This document shows, piece by piece, positions 23,962 through 36,692 of a DNA stretch of 51,217 nucleotides. This DNA is from Alphaproteobacteria bacterium (GTDB taxonomy: Bacteria; Pseudomonadota; Alphaproteobacteria; Ferrovibrionales; Ferrovibrionaceae), in the NCBI GenBank assembly GCA_026126215.1, contig JAHCJQ010000002.1:80261-131477 (forward strand), given 5' to 3'. Within the stretch, counting starts at the first letter, position 1. Every line of letters begins with the position of its first letter. Under the pieces are notes generated by a model. It made no database searches and had not been told where the DNA came from. It saw nothing but the letters and a program-made list of their open reading frames with translations. The position numbers were made by a program, and so were the translations under genes.

Positions 23962-25476
23962 TCAGCGGTTCCGTCCCGTCGCGGCGGCGAAGCGGACCGC
24001 TTCCTCGGCGGCGCGCACGAGTGCCTTCGCCTTGTTGACCGTCTCCTGGAATTCCGCTTCAGGATCGCTGTCCGCCACCACGCCGCCGCCGGCCTGGACA
24101 TACATGGTCCCGTCCTTGACCAGCGCGGTGCGCAGGGCAATGCAGGTATCCATCGAGCCGTTGGCGGAAAAATAGCCGACGCCGCCGGCATAGACGCCAC
24201 GCCGTTCCTTCTCCAGTTCCTCGATGATCTCCATGGCGCGGACCTTGGGGGCGCCGGATACGGTGCCGGCGGGGAAGCCGGCGAAGAGCGCATCGATGGC
24301 GTCGTGCCCCGGCTCGATCTCGCCCTCGACGTTGGAGACGATGTGCATGACGTGGCTGTAGCGCTCGATCACCTCGCGCTCCGTGACCCGCACGGTGCCG
24401 ATCTTTGCCACCCGCCCGACATCGTTACGGCCGAGATCGAGCAGCATGAGATGCTCGGCCAGCTCCTTGGGGTCGCTGAGCAGATCCTTCGCCAGCGCCT
24501 CGTCTTCCGCCGGCGTCTGGCCGCGCCGGCGCGTGCCGGCGATCGGGCGCACCGTCACCACGCCGTCGCGCAGCCGCACGAGGATTTCGGGGCTCGATCC
24601 GACCACGGCGAATTCGCCGAAGTTCAGGAAGAACATGAACGGCGAAGGGTTGGTGCGACGCAGCGCACGATAGAGCGAGAAGGGCGGCAGGCGGAAGGGC
24701 AGGGAGAAGCGCTGCGAGGGCACCACCTGAAACACGTCGCCTGCCGCAATATACTCCTTCGCCTTCCGCACCATGGCGTGATACTCGGACTTGGTGGTGT
24801 TGGAAACCGGCTCGGGCAGGGTCTCCGCATCTTCCAGCCGTTCTCGCCCATAGGGCAGGGTCCGCTCGAAATCGGCGACCACGTCCGCCAGCCGTTCGTT
24901 GGCCAGCGCATAGGCCGCGCGTGCGTCACGGCCCCGCTCGGGGCGGACCGGCGTCACCACTGTGACCACATCGAGGATGGAATCGAAGATCGCCATCACC
25001 GTCGGGCGCACGAACAGTGCATCGGGAATGCCGAGCGGGTCTGGCTTGTTGTCGGCGATGTTTTCGACCAGCCGGACCATGTCATAGGTCATGTAACCGA
25101 CGATGCCCGCAGCCATCGGCGGCAGGTGCCGGGGCAGGTCGATCTCGCTCTCCTTCAGGAGCGCGCGGAGCGCGGTGAGCGGGTCCTGCTCGCAGGGGGT
25201 GAATTCCTGCGCGTAACGGGCATTTCGGTTGATCTCCGCCCGGCCACGCCGGCAGCGCCAGATCAGGTCCGGCCGCATGCCGATGATCGAATAGCGCCCG
25301 CGCACCGCGCCGCCCTCGACCGACTCCAGAAGGAAGCTCATCGGCCGCCCGTCGGCGAGCTTCAGCATGGCGGAGACCGGCGTTTCGAGATCGGCGACGA
25401 GGGTGGTCCAGACCACCTGTGGCCGGCCTTCGTCATAGCCTTCCGCAAAGGTCTGGAAGTCCGGCTGGATGCTCAC
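23962..25476 (-). CDS. trpE: Anthranilate synthase component I
   Basis: Large subunit of anthranilate synthase (504 aa), converting chorismate plus ammonia from TrpG to anthranilate. The N-terminal domain contains FLLESVEGG, the LLES region that binds tryptophan for feedback inhibition. The chorismate-binding domain (about 235-490) has FQVVPSQRFS, PIAGTRRRGQTP, LMLLDLGRNDVGRV, GTVSGAPKVRAMEIIEELE and VQAGGGVVADSDPE. The trpG/trpD/trpC genes expected nearby in many alphaproteobacteria are not in this window on either side. It follows a ppiD-like gene by 26 bp on the same strand and is probably co-transcribed with it. Confidence 0.97.
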   Translation of the reverse strand: MSIQPDFQTFAEGYDEGRPQVVWTTLVADLETPVSAMLKLADGRPMSFLLESVEGGAVRGRYSIIGMRPDLIWRCRRGRAEINRNARYAQEFTPCEQDPLTALRALLKESEIDLPRHLPPMAAGIVGYMTYDMVRLVENIADNKPDPLGIPDALFVRPTVMAIFDSILDVVTVVTPVRPERGRDARAAYALANERLADVVADFERTLPYGRERLEDAETLPEPVSNTTKSEYHAMVRKAKEYIAAGDVFQVVPSQRFSLPFRLPPFSLYRALRRTNPSPFMFFLNFGEFAVVGSSPEILVRLRDGVVTVRPIAGTRRRGQTPAEDEALAKDLLSDPKELAEHLMLLDLGRNDVGRVAKIGTVRVTEREVIERYSHVMHIVSNVEGEIEPGHDAIDALFAGFPAGTVSGAPKVRAMEIIEELEKERRGVYAGGVGYFSANGSMDTCIALRTALVKDGTMYVQAGGGVVADSDPEAEFQETVNKAKALVRAAEEAVRFAAATGRNR

Positions 25477-25502
25477 GCGCGTATTCCCGGAAAAGAGAGT
25501 GG

Positions 25503-27395
25503 CTAGTTGAGGAGCGTCTCGAAGACCTGGCGATATATGCGTACGCCGAACTCACTCTCCAATGCGGCGCGATACTGCGTGCCGATGTCGTTGGCGATGG
25601 CGCCTTGCAGGGCATCGGCCAGGCGCTTGCGCGCGTCCGCCTCGCTCGTGCCATCGGCGGGCCGGATCTCGGTGAGCTGTGCGACCACGGCGCCGGCGCC
25701 GGGTCCCGCCGGTGCGGCGACCGCCTCGCCGCGCCTGGCCTGGAAGATCAGCGGCACGATGCGGGCAGGGACGCCGGCCTCGGCCCCCTGGCCGCCGCGA
25801 GTGAAGGCGCCGGTCGAGCGGATCTCTCCGCCCTGCGCCCTGGCGAGAGCGGGAAAGCTGCCGCCCTCCTTGAGCCGGTCGGCGATCTCCCGGGCCTTCT
25901 CGAGCGCCTTCTCGTCGGCTGTCACCGTCCGCCAGGCCGAGAGGACCTCGGCGCGGATCTCGGCGAAGGGCTTGAGCGCGGAGGGGACGATGTCGTCGAC
26001 GCGCAGCAGGAAATAGGCATCGTTGCTGCTCTCGATAAGCTGCGGTTCGCCGCCCCGCGGGGCAAGGAACGCCTGTTCGAGGAAGTTCGGCAGGTCCGGG
26101 AGGCCAGGGGCCGGCAGGCCGTCCCGAGCGAGGCCGCGCTGGTCGACGGCCGGGATTTTCGCGACCTTGAGGCGCATCTTTTCCGCCGCGGCTTCCAGGC
26201 CGCCGCCACCGGCGATCTCGTCCTGGATCTGGTTGGCGGTGCGGAATACGAGATCGGCCGCCTTGCGCAGTGCCACTTCGCGCGTCAGTTCCTCGCGCAC
26301 TTCGGCGAGCGTGCGGCGCTGGCCCGGTTCGATCGCGCCGACACGGATCAGGTGCCAGCCAAGCGGGCTCTGCACCGGTTCTGAGACGCTCCCGCCCGTC
26401 AGCGCGAATGCCGCCTCCGCCACCGCGGTCGGGAGTTCGCGCCGCGTCAGCCGGCCGAGCGCGATATCGGATGCCTCCAGGTTGCGGGTGGCCTTGGCGA
26501 CGGCGGCGAAATCCTCCCCGCCGCGGATGCGCGCCAGCGCTTCGGCCGCTGCCGACTGGTCGGTGTAGACGATCTGCTGCACCTCCCGCCGCTCTGGAAC
26601 CTCGAAACTTTCGCGCCGGGAATCGTACTCCTCCTGAAGCTCCTCCTCGCTCGCGCCCACTTCCTCGCGCAGCGCCTCCGGGCTGATCACCACGAAGGTG
26701 AGGGCGCGATATTCAGGAGCCGTAAAGCGGGGCGCATTGTCCTGGTGAAACTTTTCCAGGGTTGCGTCGTCCGGTTCGGGGATGCTGGCAGCCGGCAGGG
26801 GCGGGACGAGCAACATATCGGCCACGCGGCGTTCTTGCCGGTATGCGAACAGCGTGTCTACCAGGGTGGCAGGCGCCCGCGTCACGCTGCCCTCGATCGA
26901 ACTCAGCAGAAGATCGCGCAGGAAGTCCTGTCGGAAACGCTGGACATAGCCCTGCTCGCTGAACCCGTTGTTGAACAGGACCCGCTCGAAGATCAAACGG
27001 TCGAACTGGCCGGCGGCGTTGTGGAACAGCGGGTTGTCGCGAATCTCGCGGGCCAGCGTGGCTTCCGACACCCCCAACTTGAGGTCGCTCGCTGCCTGAT
27101 CGACCAGGGCACGCTGGACCATGGTCTGGAGCGTGTTCTCCGCCAGGCCGAGCTGGCGTGCCCTTTCATTATCGACCGCGATGCCAAGCCGCTGCTGCCA
27201 GACCTGGAGATCGCGGCGATACTGCTCGTCGAACTCCTGGGCGGAAATGGTCACCGATCCGACCTTGGCCAGGTCGCGCCCGCCATCGCCGCGGATGAAA
27301 TCGCCAATGCCCCAGATACCGAAGCTCAGGATCAGGAGGCCGAGCAGGATACGCACGACCCAGCTTCCGGCGCTTTTCCTCAGTTCCGCGAGCAT
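25503..27395 (-). CDS. PpiD-like periplasmic peptidyl-prolyl isomerase/chaperone
   Basis: A 630-aa membrane-anchored foldase. It begins MLAELRKSAGSWVVRILLG with one TM helix (about 15-33). A SurA_N-type chaperone region (about 35-210) contains the VTISAQEFDEQYRRDLQ pattern. A parvulin PPIC domain (about 265-360, ending SPLGWHLIRVG) and a second weakly conserved C-terminal region follow. The size matches PpiD/SurA N-terminal domain proteins (600-650 aa), which assist outer-membrane and secreted proteins near the Sec translocon. Upstream of trpE in the same direction, and divergent from tpiA. Whether the parvulin domain is catalytically active is uncertain; in PpiD it is not. Confidence 0.92.
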   Translation of the reverse strand: MLAELRKSAGSWVVRILLGLLILSFGIWGIGDFIRGDGGRDLAKVGSVTISAQEFDEQYRRDLQVWQQRLGIAVDNERARQLGLAENTLQTMVQRALVDQAASDLKLGVSEATLAREIRDNPLFHNAAGQFDRLIFERVLFNNGFSEQGYVQRFRQDFLRDLLLSSIEGSVTRAPATLVDTLFAYRQERRVADMLLVPPLPAASIPEPDDATLEKFHQDNAPRFTAPEYRALTFVVISPEALREEVGASEEELQEEYDSRRESFEVPERREVQQIVYTDQSAAAEALARIRGGEDFAAVAKATRNLEASDIALGRLTRRELPTAVAEAAFALTGGSVSEPVQSPLGWHLIRVGAIEPGQRRTLAEVREELTREVALRKAADLVFRTANQIQDEIAGGGGLEAAAEKMRLKVAKIPAVDQRGLARDGLPAPGLPDLPNFLEQAFLAPRGGEPQLIESSNDAYFLLRVDDIVPSALKPFAEIRAEVLSAWRTVTADEKALEKAREIADRLKEGGSFPALARAQGGEIRSTGAFTRGGQGAEAGVPARIVPLIFQARRGEAVAAPAGPGAGAVVAQLTEIRPADGTSEADARKRLADALQGAIANDIGTQYRAALESEFGVRIYRQVFETLLN

Positions 27396-27629
27396 GACCG
27401 ATCAACCCCTTGAAATATCAGCAAAACTGTTCTCCATGGAAGCGCGCATGATAGAGGCGGGTCAGGGAGCCGGCAATGCTTTTGCGCGGCTGGCGCAGCT
27501 TTTCGCACACCGCCGGCGGCACGGTCGCGGCCGTGCATGTCCGCCGGGGATGTAAGGCTTTCAATCACCCGATTGCTCTGATACATCAAGCCTATACAGA
27601 GAAGACCGAGATTCGCAGGGAGTTCCAAG

Positions 27630-28400
27630 ATGGCGAAAGGACCGGTCCCGCTGATCGCCGGCAACTGGAAAATGAACGGCCTGCGCAAGGGGGCGGAGGC
27701 GGAGATCCGGAAGCTTGCCAGGCTTGCCCTGAAACCCAAGAAACTCAATTGCGAGTTGGTGGTCTGCCCTCCGGCGACTCTGCTACTCGCCATGCAGGGC
27801 TGGCTGCGCGCGGCGCGGGCCGACCGGCGCATCGCCCTGGGCGGGCAGGATTGCCACGCGGCGACGTCCGGTGCCCATACCGGCGATATTTCGGCGCAGA
27901 TGCTCAAGGATGCGGGCGCGAGCCACGTCATCCTCGGCCATTCGGAGCGGCGCCAGAACCATGGCGAGACGGACGCGGCCGTGGCCGCTAAGGCGGCTGC
28001 CGCGCACGCGGCGAAACTGGTGGCCATCGTCTGCGTGGGCGAGACCCTGGCCGAACGCGAGGAGGGCCAGGCGGAGGCGGTGGTGGCCCGGCAGATCGCG
28101 GGCTCGCTGCCGGAAGGTAGCCGCGCCGGTAACACGGTCATCGCCTACGAACCGGTCTGGGCGATCGGCACCGGCCGGACCCCCGCCCCGGTGGATGTCG
28201 CGCGCATGCATGACCGGATCAGGGCCATCCTGTGCGAGCGGTTCCGGGACGGGGAGATGTTTCGCATCCTCTATGGCGGCTCGGTCAAGCCCGGCAACGC
28301 TCCCGACCTGTTGCGCATCGCCAACGTGGACGGCGCCCTGGTCGGCGGGGCCAGCCTGGTCGCGGCCGACTTCTGGGGTATCGCCCGGGTCCGTGCCTGA
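27630..28400 (+). CDS. tpiA: Triose-phosphate isomerase
   Basis: Interconverts dihydroxyacetone phosphate and glyceraldehyde-3-phosphate in glycolysis and gluconeogenesis. The 256-aa TIM barrel has all key residues: Lys14 (GNWKMNG), electrophilic His104 (ILGHSERR), catalytic Glu174 ([11 protein letters not shown]) and the phosphate-gripping [10 protein letters not shown] and GALVGGASL segments near the end. AGGGAG lies upstream of the ATG. It is divergent from ppiD across a 234-bp gap that shows no other gene. The usual downstream neighbour secG is displaced by a truncated gene and AT-rich DNA. Confidence 0.97.
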   Translation: MAKGPVPLIAGNWKMNGLRKGAEAEIRKLARLALKPKKLNCELVVCPPATLLLAMQGWLRAARADRRIALGGQDCHAATSGAHTGDISAQMLKDAGASHVILGHSERRQNHGETDAAVAAKAAAAHAAKLVAIVCVGETLAEREEGQAEAVVARQIAGSLPEGSRAGNTVIAYEPVWAIGTGRTPAPVDVARMHDRIRAILCERFRDGEMFRILYGGSVKPGNAPDLLRIANVDGALVGGASLVAADFWGIARVRA

Positions 28401-28412
28401 AGCGCCCCGGCC

Positions 28413-29021
28413 CGAAGTCCATTTCTTCATGCCCTCGATGACCGAGATCGGGAACGACTCGTTGCGGCCTATTTCGACCAACTACAGCCACGGCGGGCCG
28501 TGGTGATGGCGGCGGTGATCGACAAGCGGCACTTGCGCGACTACGTAACCCACGAGACTCTGCACAAGAAAGCCTATGAATTCCTGCTCGAGCGCATCCA
28601 GCACTATATGCGCGAGTACCATCCGAAACATAACGCGCTTGTGGTGATGGACGATTCGAGCAAGCAGCTCAACCGCGCCGTTGCCATGAAGCACGCCTAC
28701 TTCCAGCGTGCAGGCAACCAGCACCTCAAGTTCACTCAGATCGTCGGGCATCCGTTTTTCACTGCGAGTGAGTTGTCGAGCGGCGTTCAACTGGCCGATC
28801 TCCTCGCGTACAACGTCTATCGGGCATTCAAGGACGAGAATCTGGGCTATCCATATTTCGAACTGCTGCTGCCAAGCTTCTATCGCCGCGCTGGCGACGC
28901 AGTGCTTGACGGCCTGAAGGTCTGGCCGGAGGTCTCGCCACTGGTCGGGATGGCCCGGGCGATGGGAATCAAAGAAGAAGGGCCCGTCCACGTCAGGGCA
29001 ATTGATGTCGGGCTGGGCTAA
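28413..29021 (+). pseudogene. 5'-truncated DUF3800 gene
   Basis: Residues readable here, such as MAAVIDKRHLRDYV, AYEFLLERIQHYM, NALVVMDDSSKQLNRAVAMK and SGVQLADLLAYNVYRAF, match the C-terminal two-thirds of DUF3800 proteins (RNase H-like fold, often in mobile or defence contexts). The N-terminal strand with the conserved D-E-S motif is missing. The frame is continuous back to the tpiA stop, and the recognisable part begins near RERLVAAYFDQLQ about 50 bp after it. A GTG at 28500 or ATG at 28506 could still give a 170-aa product, but it would lack the putative active site. It is probably the remnant of an insertion next to tpiA, with AT-rich DNA after it. Confidence 0.7.
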
Positions 29022-29534
29022 CCATATCGAGCCCACCAGGGGCACCCGACAGCGCATTTCATGCGACTTGGATGGTTGCAAATCAATCGAATTTCCAGAT
29101 CAGAGCGGCAAACCCTTAGTCGAAACCAGAGTGCTGGCACCGCGAGCCTTCATTCGCAGATTTATCGATCTGAAAACTTAATGTCTCGCAGAATGTGGTC
29201 AGTTGGAAATAATATTTGGACTTAGGTATCATAAAGTTTTTTCCGTGCAAATAATAACTGATTGCTTTTGTAAGTTTTAATTCAAAAAGGCAAATTTTTG
29301 CTTATTTTTTGTTATTAATACTTGCGTATCTACGGTATCACTTGCCTCTGTGTTGCTCTAAGGCGTCGCTGTACTTAAATCTCGCCGGACCAAATGGATC
29401 GCCAAACTGTTCAATCTGCTGGCAGTGCGGTTCTGCCGAGGTAGCCTTGGCCGCCCGTTTCGTGTAAAAGCCCGACACCGGATGCGGGGCCGGCCGGCGG
29501 CACGTGAAGGTTTGCGGAATTCAGGGACTTTTCA
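29022..29534. other. 513-bp AT-rich non-coding remnant between DUF3800 fragment and secG
   Basis: No convincing gene, tRNA or riboswitch is seen. About 29160-29350 is strikingly AT-rich compared with the rest of the window, with tracts like aaggcaaatttttgcttatt and repeated aataat. The last 120 bp return to GC-rich sequence and must contain the secG promoter. The composition break, next to a truncated DUF3800 gene, suggests the tail of a decayed laterally acquired segment. Confidence 0.65.
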
Positions 29535-29840
29535 ATGACAACCGTCGTTCTCATCATCCATCTGCTGATTGCCGTGGCGCTGGTCGGCGTCGTGCTGCTG
29601 CAACGTTCGGAAGGCGGCGCGCTCGGCATCGGCGGCGGCGGCGGGATGATGACCGGCCGGGGCGTCGGCAACTTCCTGACCCGCGCCACCGCTGTACTCG
29701 CGGTCTGCTTCTTCTCCACCTCGATCGTCCTCACGATCCTCGCCGGCGGCTACAGCAAGCCCACCTCGATTCTCGATTCGCAGCCCGGACAGAGTGCCCC
29801 TGCGACGCCTCAGGCGCCGTCGGTTCCGCTTTCCCGCTAG
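29535..29840 (+). CDS. secG: Preprotein translocase subunit SecG
   Basis: Small auxiliary subunit of the SecYEG inner-membrane channel. The 101-aa protein has the two-helix SecG form: TM1 about 3-22 ending in VVLLQRSEGGALGIGGGG, the conserved cytoplasmic Gly-rich loop, then TM2 about 51-71 (LAVCFFSTSIVLTILAGGY), and a low-complexity Pro/Ala/Ser tail. In alphaproteobacteria secG commonly follows tpiA and precedes pyrG; here it precedes pyrG by 99 bp. Confidence 0.96.
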   Translation: MTTVVLIIHLLIAVALVGVVLLQRSEGGALGIGGGGGMMTGRGVGNFLTRATAVLAVCFFSTSIVLTILAGGYSKPTSILDSQPGQSAPATPQAPSVPLSR

Positions 29841-29933
29841 CTTCCAAGGCGCGGATTTCCGCTAATCTTCGCCCGCTCGCCTGGCCGGCGACGGGCCCGT
29901 GATTTGGCGCTCCCGAAGTTTCTGTTATGGTGA

Positions 29934-31574
<1,641 letters not shown>

Positions 31575-31619
31575 AACTCGGCCGGGCGCCCCGGCCAAGG
31601 AAAGGCAAGGCAAAGCAAG

Positions 31620-32447
31620 ATGGATATCCGCCATGTCCGTGTCGGGGATTTCGAGATCGGCAACGACCTGCCGTTCGTCCTCATCGCCGGACCTTGCGCC
31701 ATGGAAGGACGCCAGCATGCGCTCGACATGGCGGGCAGCCTCAGCGAGATGACGCGGCGGCTTGGCATTCACCTGATCTACAAGACCTCCTTCGATAAGG
31801 CGAACCGCACCTCGGTCAAGTCCAATCGCGGCCTTGGCTGGGAGACGGCGGCGCCGATCTTCCGCGCCGTGCGCGAGGAGATCGGCGTTCCGGTCCTGAC
31901 CGATGTCCATACCGAGGAACAGTGTGCGGAAGTCGCAGAGGTCGTCGACGTCCTGCAGATACCCGCCTTTCTCTGCCGCCAGACCGATCTGCTGCTGGCG
32001 GCGGCGCGCACCGGCAAGCCGGTGAATGTGAAGAAGGGACAGTTCCTGGCGCCCTGGGACATGAAGAACGTGGTCGAGAAGTTCGACCATGCCGGCAATC
32101 CCAACGTGCTGGTCTGCGAACGCGGCGTGAGCTTCGGCTACAACACGCTGGTGAGCGACATGCGCGCCCTGCCGATCCTGGCGGAGACCGGCTGCCCGGT
32201 CGTCTTCGACGCCACCCATTCCGTGCAGCAGCCGGGCGGGCAGGGTGCCACCTCGGGCGGGCAGAGGGAATTCGTGCCGGTGCTGGCCCGGGCGGCGGCC
32301 GCGGTCGGCGTGGCCGCGCTGTTCATGGAGACGCACGAGGATCCCGACCGGGCGCCCTCCGACGGTCCGAACATGGTGCCGCTGGCGCACATGCAGGACC
32401 TCCTCGCCCGCCTGGCGGAGTTCGACCGGCTGGCCAAGGATCTTTGA
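31620..32447 (+). CDS. kdsA: 3-deoxy-8-phosphooctulonate (KDO-8-P) synthase
   Basis: Condenses phosphoenolpyruvate with arabinose-5-phosphate to make KDO-8-phosphate for lipopolysaccharide. The 275-aa TIM barrel shows [79 protein letters not shown] and [17 protein letters not shown]. Its position between pyrG and eno is a widely conserved gene order in Gram-negative bacteria and confirms an LPS-bearing cell. An AAGGAAAGGCAAGG tract before the ATG gives the ribosome site. Confidence 0.98.
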   Translation: MDIRHVRVGDFEIGNDLPFVLIAGPCAMEGRQHALDMAGSLSEMTRRLGIHLIYKTSFDKANRTSVKSNRGLGWETAAPIFRAVREEIGVPVLTDVHTEEQCAEVAEVVDVLQIPAFLCRQTDLLLAAARTGKPVNVKKGQFLAPWDMKNVVEKFDHAGNPNVLVCERGVSFGYNTLVSDMRALPILAETGCPVVFDATHSVQQPGGQGATSGGQREFVPVLARAAAAVGVAALFMETHEDPDRAPSDGPNMVPLAHMQDLLARLAEFDRLAKDL

Positions 32448-32510
32448 GCGGCCGCATTGCCCCCGGCGGCCGGCTGTGGTCAATTACGGTTGGACGATGA
32501 GGGGGAAATC

Positions 32511-34735
<2,225 letters not shown>

Positions 34736-34739
34736 AGGG

Positions 34740-34766
34740 GCGGCCCCCCGGCATCCGGAGGGCCGC
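34740..34766. terminator. Hairpin terminator between convergent eno and dienelactone hydrolase genes
   Basis: gcggccc (34740-34746) pairs with gggccgc (34760-34766), followed by ttct on the + strand. It starts 5 bp after the eno stop and ends 8 bp before the opposing gene's stop. The T-run is weak, so it may act from both sides together with Rho. Confidence 0.55.
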
Positions 34767-34774
34767 TTCTCGCA

Positions 34775-35629
34775 TCAGGCGACGCCGTTGGCCTTGAGCC
34801 AGGCGAGCAGCCGCCGCCAGCCATCCTCCGCCGGCTCCTTGCGGAAGCTCGGCCGGTAGTCGGCATGGAAGGCATGTGGCGCGTCGGGATAGACCACGAA
34901 TTCGTGTTTCTTGCCCGCGGCGCTCAGCGCCTTCTTCATCTGCTCGACGGTGTCGAGTGGAATGCCCTGGTCGGCGCCGCCATAGAGGCCAAGTACGGGC
35001 GCGTTCATGCGCGCCGCCACGTCCACCGGATGGACGGGCTGCAGGTCGCTCTTCTGGCCGACGAGCCGGCCGTACCAGGCGATGCCTGCCTTCACCTTGG
35101 GCTGGTGGGCCGTGTAGAGCCAGGTTATGCGTCCGCCATAGCAGAAACCGGTGATGGCGAGCTTCTCCATGTTGCCCTTGCCGGTGGCATCGACGAAGCG
35201 GGCCGTCGTGTCGAGATCGGCGAGGACCTGTGCGTCGGGCACCCGCTGCGCCACGGCAATCGCACCCTGCATGTCGGTGATTTTCGACATGTCCGCCTGA
35301 CGCGCGAAGATATCCGGCGCGACGGCAAGGTAGCCCGCCTTGGCCAGCCGGCGGCAGGTGTCCTTGATATATTCGTGGACGCCAAAGATCTCCTGCACGA
35401 CGAGCACGGTCGGGAACTTCGAGCCGGTTGCCGGCATGGCCCAGTAGGCCTTCATCAGTCCGTCGCTGGTGGGAATGAGGATCTCGCCCGCCATCAGGCC
35501 GGCGGTATCGGTGCGGATCGCCGTCTGCGCCATCACCGGCCCGGCGGCCAGCGTGAAGCCGGCGGTAAGGGAAGTGGCGACGAAGCCGCGCCGGCTCAGG
35601 CCGGTCGGTGGTTTCACGGGAGCATTCAT
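34775..35629 (-). CDS. Tat-exported dienelactone hydrolase family protein
   Basis: A 284-aa alpha/beta hydrolase of the dienelactone hydrolase family. The N-terminus has a twin-arginine signal (SRRGFV at 12-17, then a hydrophobic stretch, cleavage near VMAQT at about 35), so a folded periplasmic enzyme is expected. Active-site residues are visible: E80 (VVQEIFGV), nucleophile C163 in GFCYGG, D220 (YGGADQG) and H252 (DAPHAFH). Similar exported proteins are called carboxymethylenebutenolidases without proven substrates. The start at 35629 is preceded by AGGAGGA. Convergent with eno across a terminator hairpin. Confidence 0.92.
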   Translation of the reverse strand: MNAPVKPPTGLSRRGFVATSLTAGFTLAAGPVMAQTAIRTDTAGLMAGEILIPTSDGLMKAYWAMPATGSKFPTVLVVQEIFGVHEYIKDTCRRLAKAGYLAVAPDIFARQADMSKITDMQGAIAVAQRVPDAQVLADLDTTARFVDATGKGNMEKLAITGFCYGGRITWLYTAHQPKVKAGIAWYGRLVGQKSDLQPVHPVDVAARMNAPVLGLYGGADQGIPLDTVEQMKKALSAAGKKHEFVVYPDAPHAFHADYRPSFRKEPAEDGWRRLLAWLKANGVA

Positions 35630-35934
35630 GTAATTGGGTCCTCCTGCTTGCTGCTAGGTTCGATCGCCATTCTGCGCGCGGCGATCGTGCATGACGCTTC
35701 GGCGCGGCCTGGCATTCCCGGAAAAATGGCCTGCCCGAGCGGCATGCCGCGGAATATAGTCCGTTCACGATGCCTGTCACGCCGAGTTGCGCGCGCCATA
35801 GCGCCGGTGCCGGATGGTGCCGTGCGAGGTCAGGCTGTGCCAATTCGAGTCAATTACGGAGTCTGTGCGCGACTCGTTGGAATTATTTGATTTTTCCCGT
35901 TGACCGAAATGCCGCGCTTTGATTCCCTGACGAT
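35630..35934. other. 305-bp divergent intergenic region, no gene seen
   Basis: Separates the leftward hydrolase from rightward ftsB and should carry both promoters. The segment nearest ftsB (about 35875-35900, attatttgatttttcccg) is locally AT-rich and may hold its promoter. No RNA gene or reading frame with coding character was seen. Confidence 0.45.
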
Positions 35935-36249
35935 ATGGGCCTGATCGAGGAATTCCGCCGCCGCGCGCCGAGCGCCATCGTCCCGGTGCTCTGCGCCTGC
36001 GCGATCAGCTATTTCGGCTACCATGCCATCGAAGGCGACCGGGGATTGCAGGCCTATGCGCGGCTGTCCCAGGAAGTGACCATCGCCCAGCAGGCCTTGG
36101 CGGAGACCGGTCGCGAGCGGCGCGAGATGGAGCGGCGGGTTTCGCTGCTGCGCGCCGACCGGCTCGATCTCGACATGCTGGACGAGCAGGCCCGCCGCAT
36201 TCTCGGCCTGGTGCGCGCGGACGAAATCGTCATCTACGACGAGCAGTGA
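35935..36249 (+). CDS. ftsB: FtsB/DivIC family septum formation protein
   Basis: A 104-aa bitopic membrane protein of the FtsB/DivIC family, part of the FtsQLB divisome subcomplex. A short cytoplasmic N-terminus is followed by one TM helix (about 13-31, IVPVLCACAISYFGYHAI), then a periplasmic coiled coil (about 40-80, LSQEVTIAQQALAETGRERREMERRV). The family-typical LDLDMLDEQARRILGLVRADEIVIY comes at the end. The gene lies between eno and pdhA, its usual alphaproteobacterial position. No clear Shine-Dalgarno is seen, but no better start exists. Confidence 0.9.
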   Translation: MGLIEEFRRRAPSAIVPVLCACAISYFGYHAIEGDRGLQAYARLSQEVTIAQQALAETGRERREMERRVSLLRADRLDLDMLDEQARRILGLVRADEIVIYDEQ

Positions 36250-36326
36250 TCGGCGCTTGATCGGCGTCAATGCCGCCGCCGGCAGGCGTCGGTAGCTTTT
36301 CCGCTCGAGCGATGCGGGAGACGATC

Positions 36327-36545
36327 ATGGCGGATATTCACGAGATTGCGGGGCGGCACCTGGCGGCGGCCCTGGCCGAGGCTGGCAGGGCGGGACTTGC
36401 GGAGGACCTGCTTGGCCGTGCCATGCTCGGGCAGGTGATCCGGCTCTATCGCCGGCACCGCACTGCGTCCGATATCGCCCATGAGTTGGAATTCGCGGCC
36501 CGCAATCTCGACGACGACGAGGACTATGCATTCATGCGGCCGTAA
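36327..36545 (+). CDS. Small hypothetical protein (72 aa)
   Basis: A 72-aa frame beginning MADIHEIAGRHLAAALAEAG, with GGGAG six bases before the ATG at 36327 (a second in-frame ATG at 36312 lacks this). The product is helical and Ala-rich, with a basic RLYRRHRTASDIAHELEFAARN middle and an acidic DDDEDYAFMRP end. I do not recognise a family. It sits between ftsB and pdhA on the same strand, 77 bp after ftsB, so co-transcription is possible. It is soluble, with no signal or membrane segment. Confidence 0.65.
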   Translation: MADIHEIAGRHLAAALAEAGRAGLAEDLLGRAMLGQVIRLYRRHRTASDIAHELEFAARNLDDDEDYAFMRP

Positions 36546-36635
36546 AGCATTGAAGTAGCGCAAAATATTCGTTTCGTTTTTGCATTAACCGAAATGCAGT
36601 TAATCTAGCCTTCTTGCCTTTTGGCGAGGTCGTCG

Positions 36636-36692
36636 CCATGCTCCCTGAGGCCGCGCGGGCGCGGCCGATGCCGCCACAGGGAGGGAGCATGG
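36636..36692 (+). promoter_or_regulatory. Inverted repeat enclosing the pdhA ribosome site and start codon
   Basis: ccatgctccct (36636-36646) is the exact reverse complement of agggagcatgg (36682-36692), and the second arm contains the pdhA Shine-Dalgarno and ATG (36689). Between them lies a further perfect 7-bp stem (36649-36655 with 36660-36666, loop cggg). In RNA the outer 11-bp stem would bury the start site. It could be a translational switch or a DNA-level operator dyad; no T-run follows, so it is not an intrinsic terminator. Confidence 0.6.

Noticed and set aside
29022..29534. tRNA or attachment site in the AT-rich interval before secG.
   Set aside because: No cloverleaf-like sequence, CCA end or flanking direct repeat could be found by eye.
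36585..36603. Two TTAA boxes upstream of pdhA resembling a CtrA site.
   Set aside because: They are 11 bp apart, while the CtrA full site needs TTAA-N7-TTAA.
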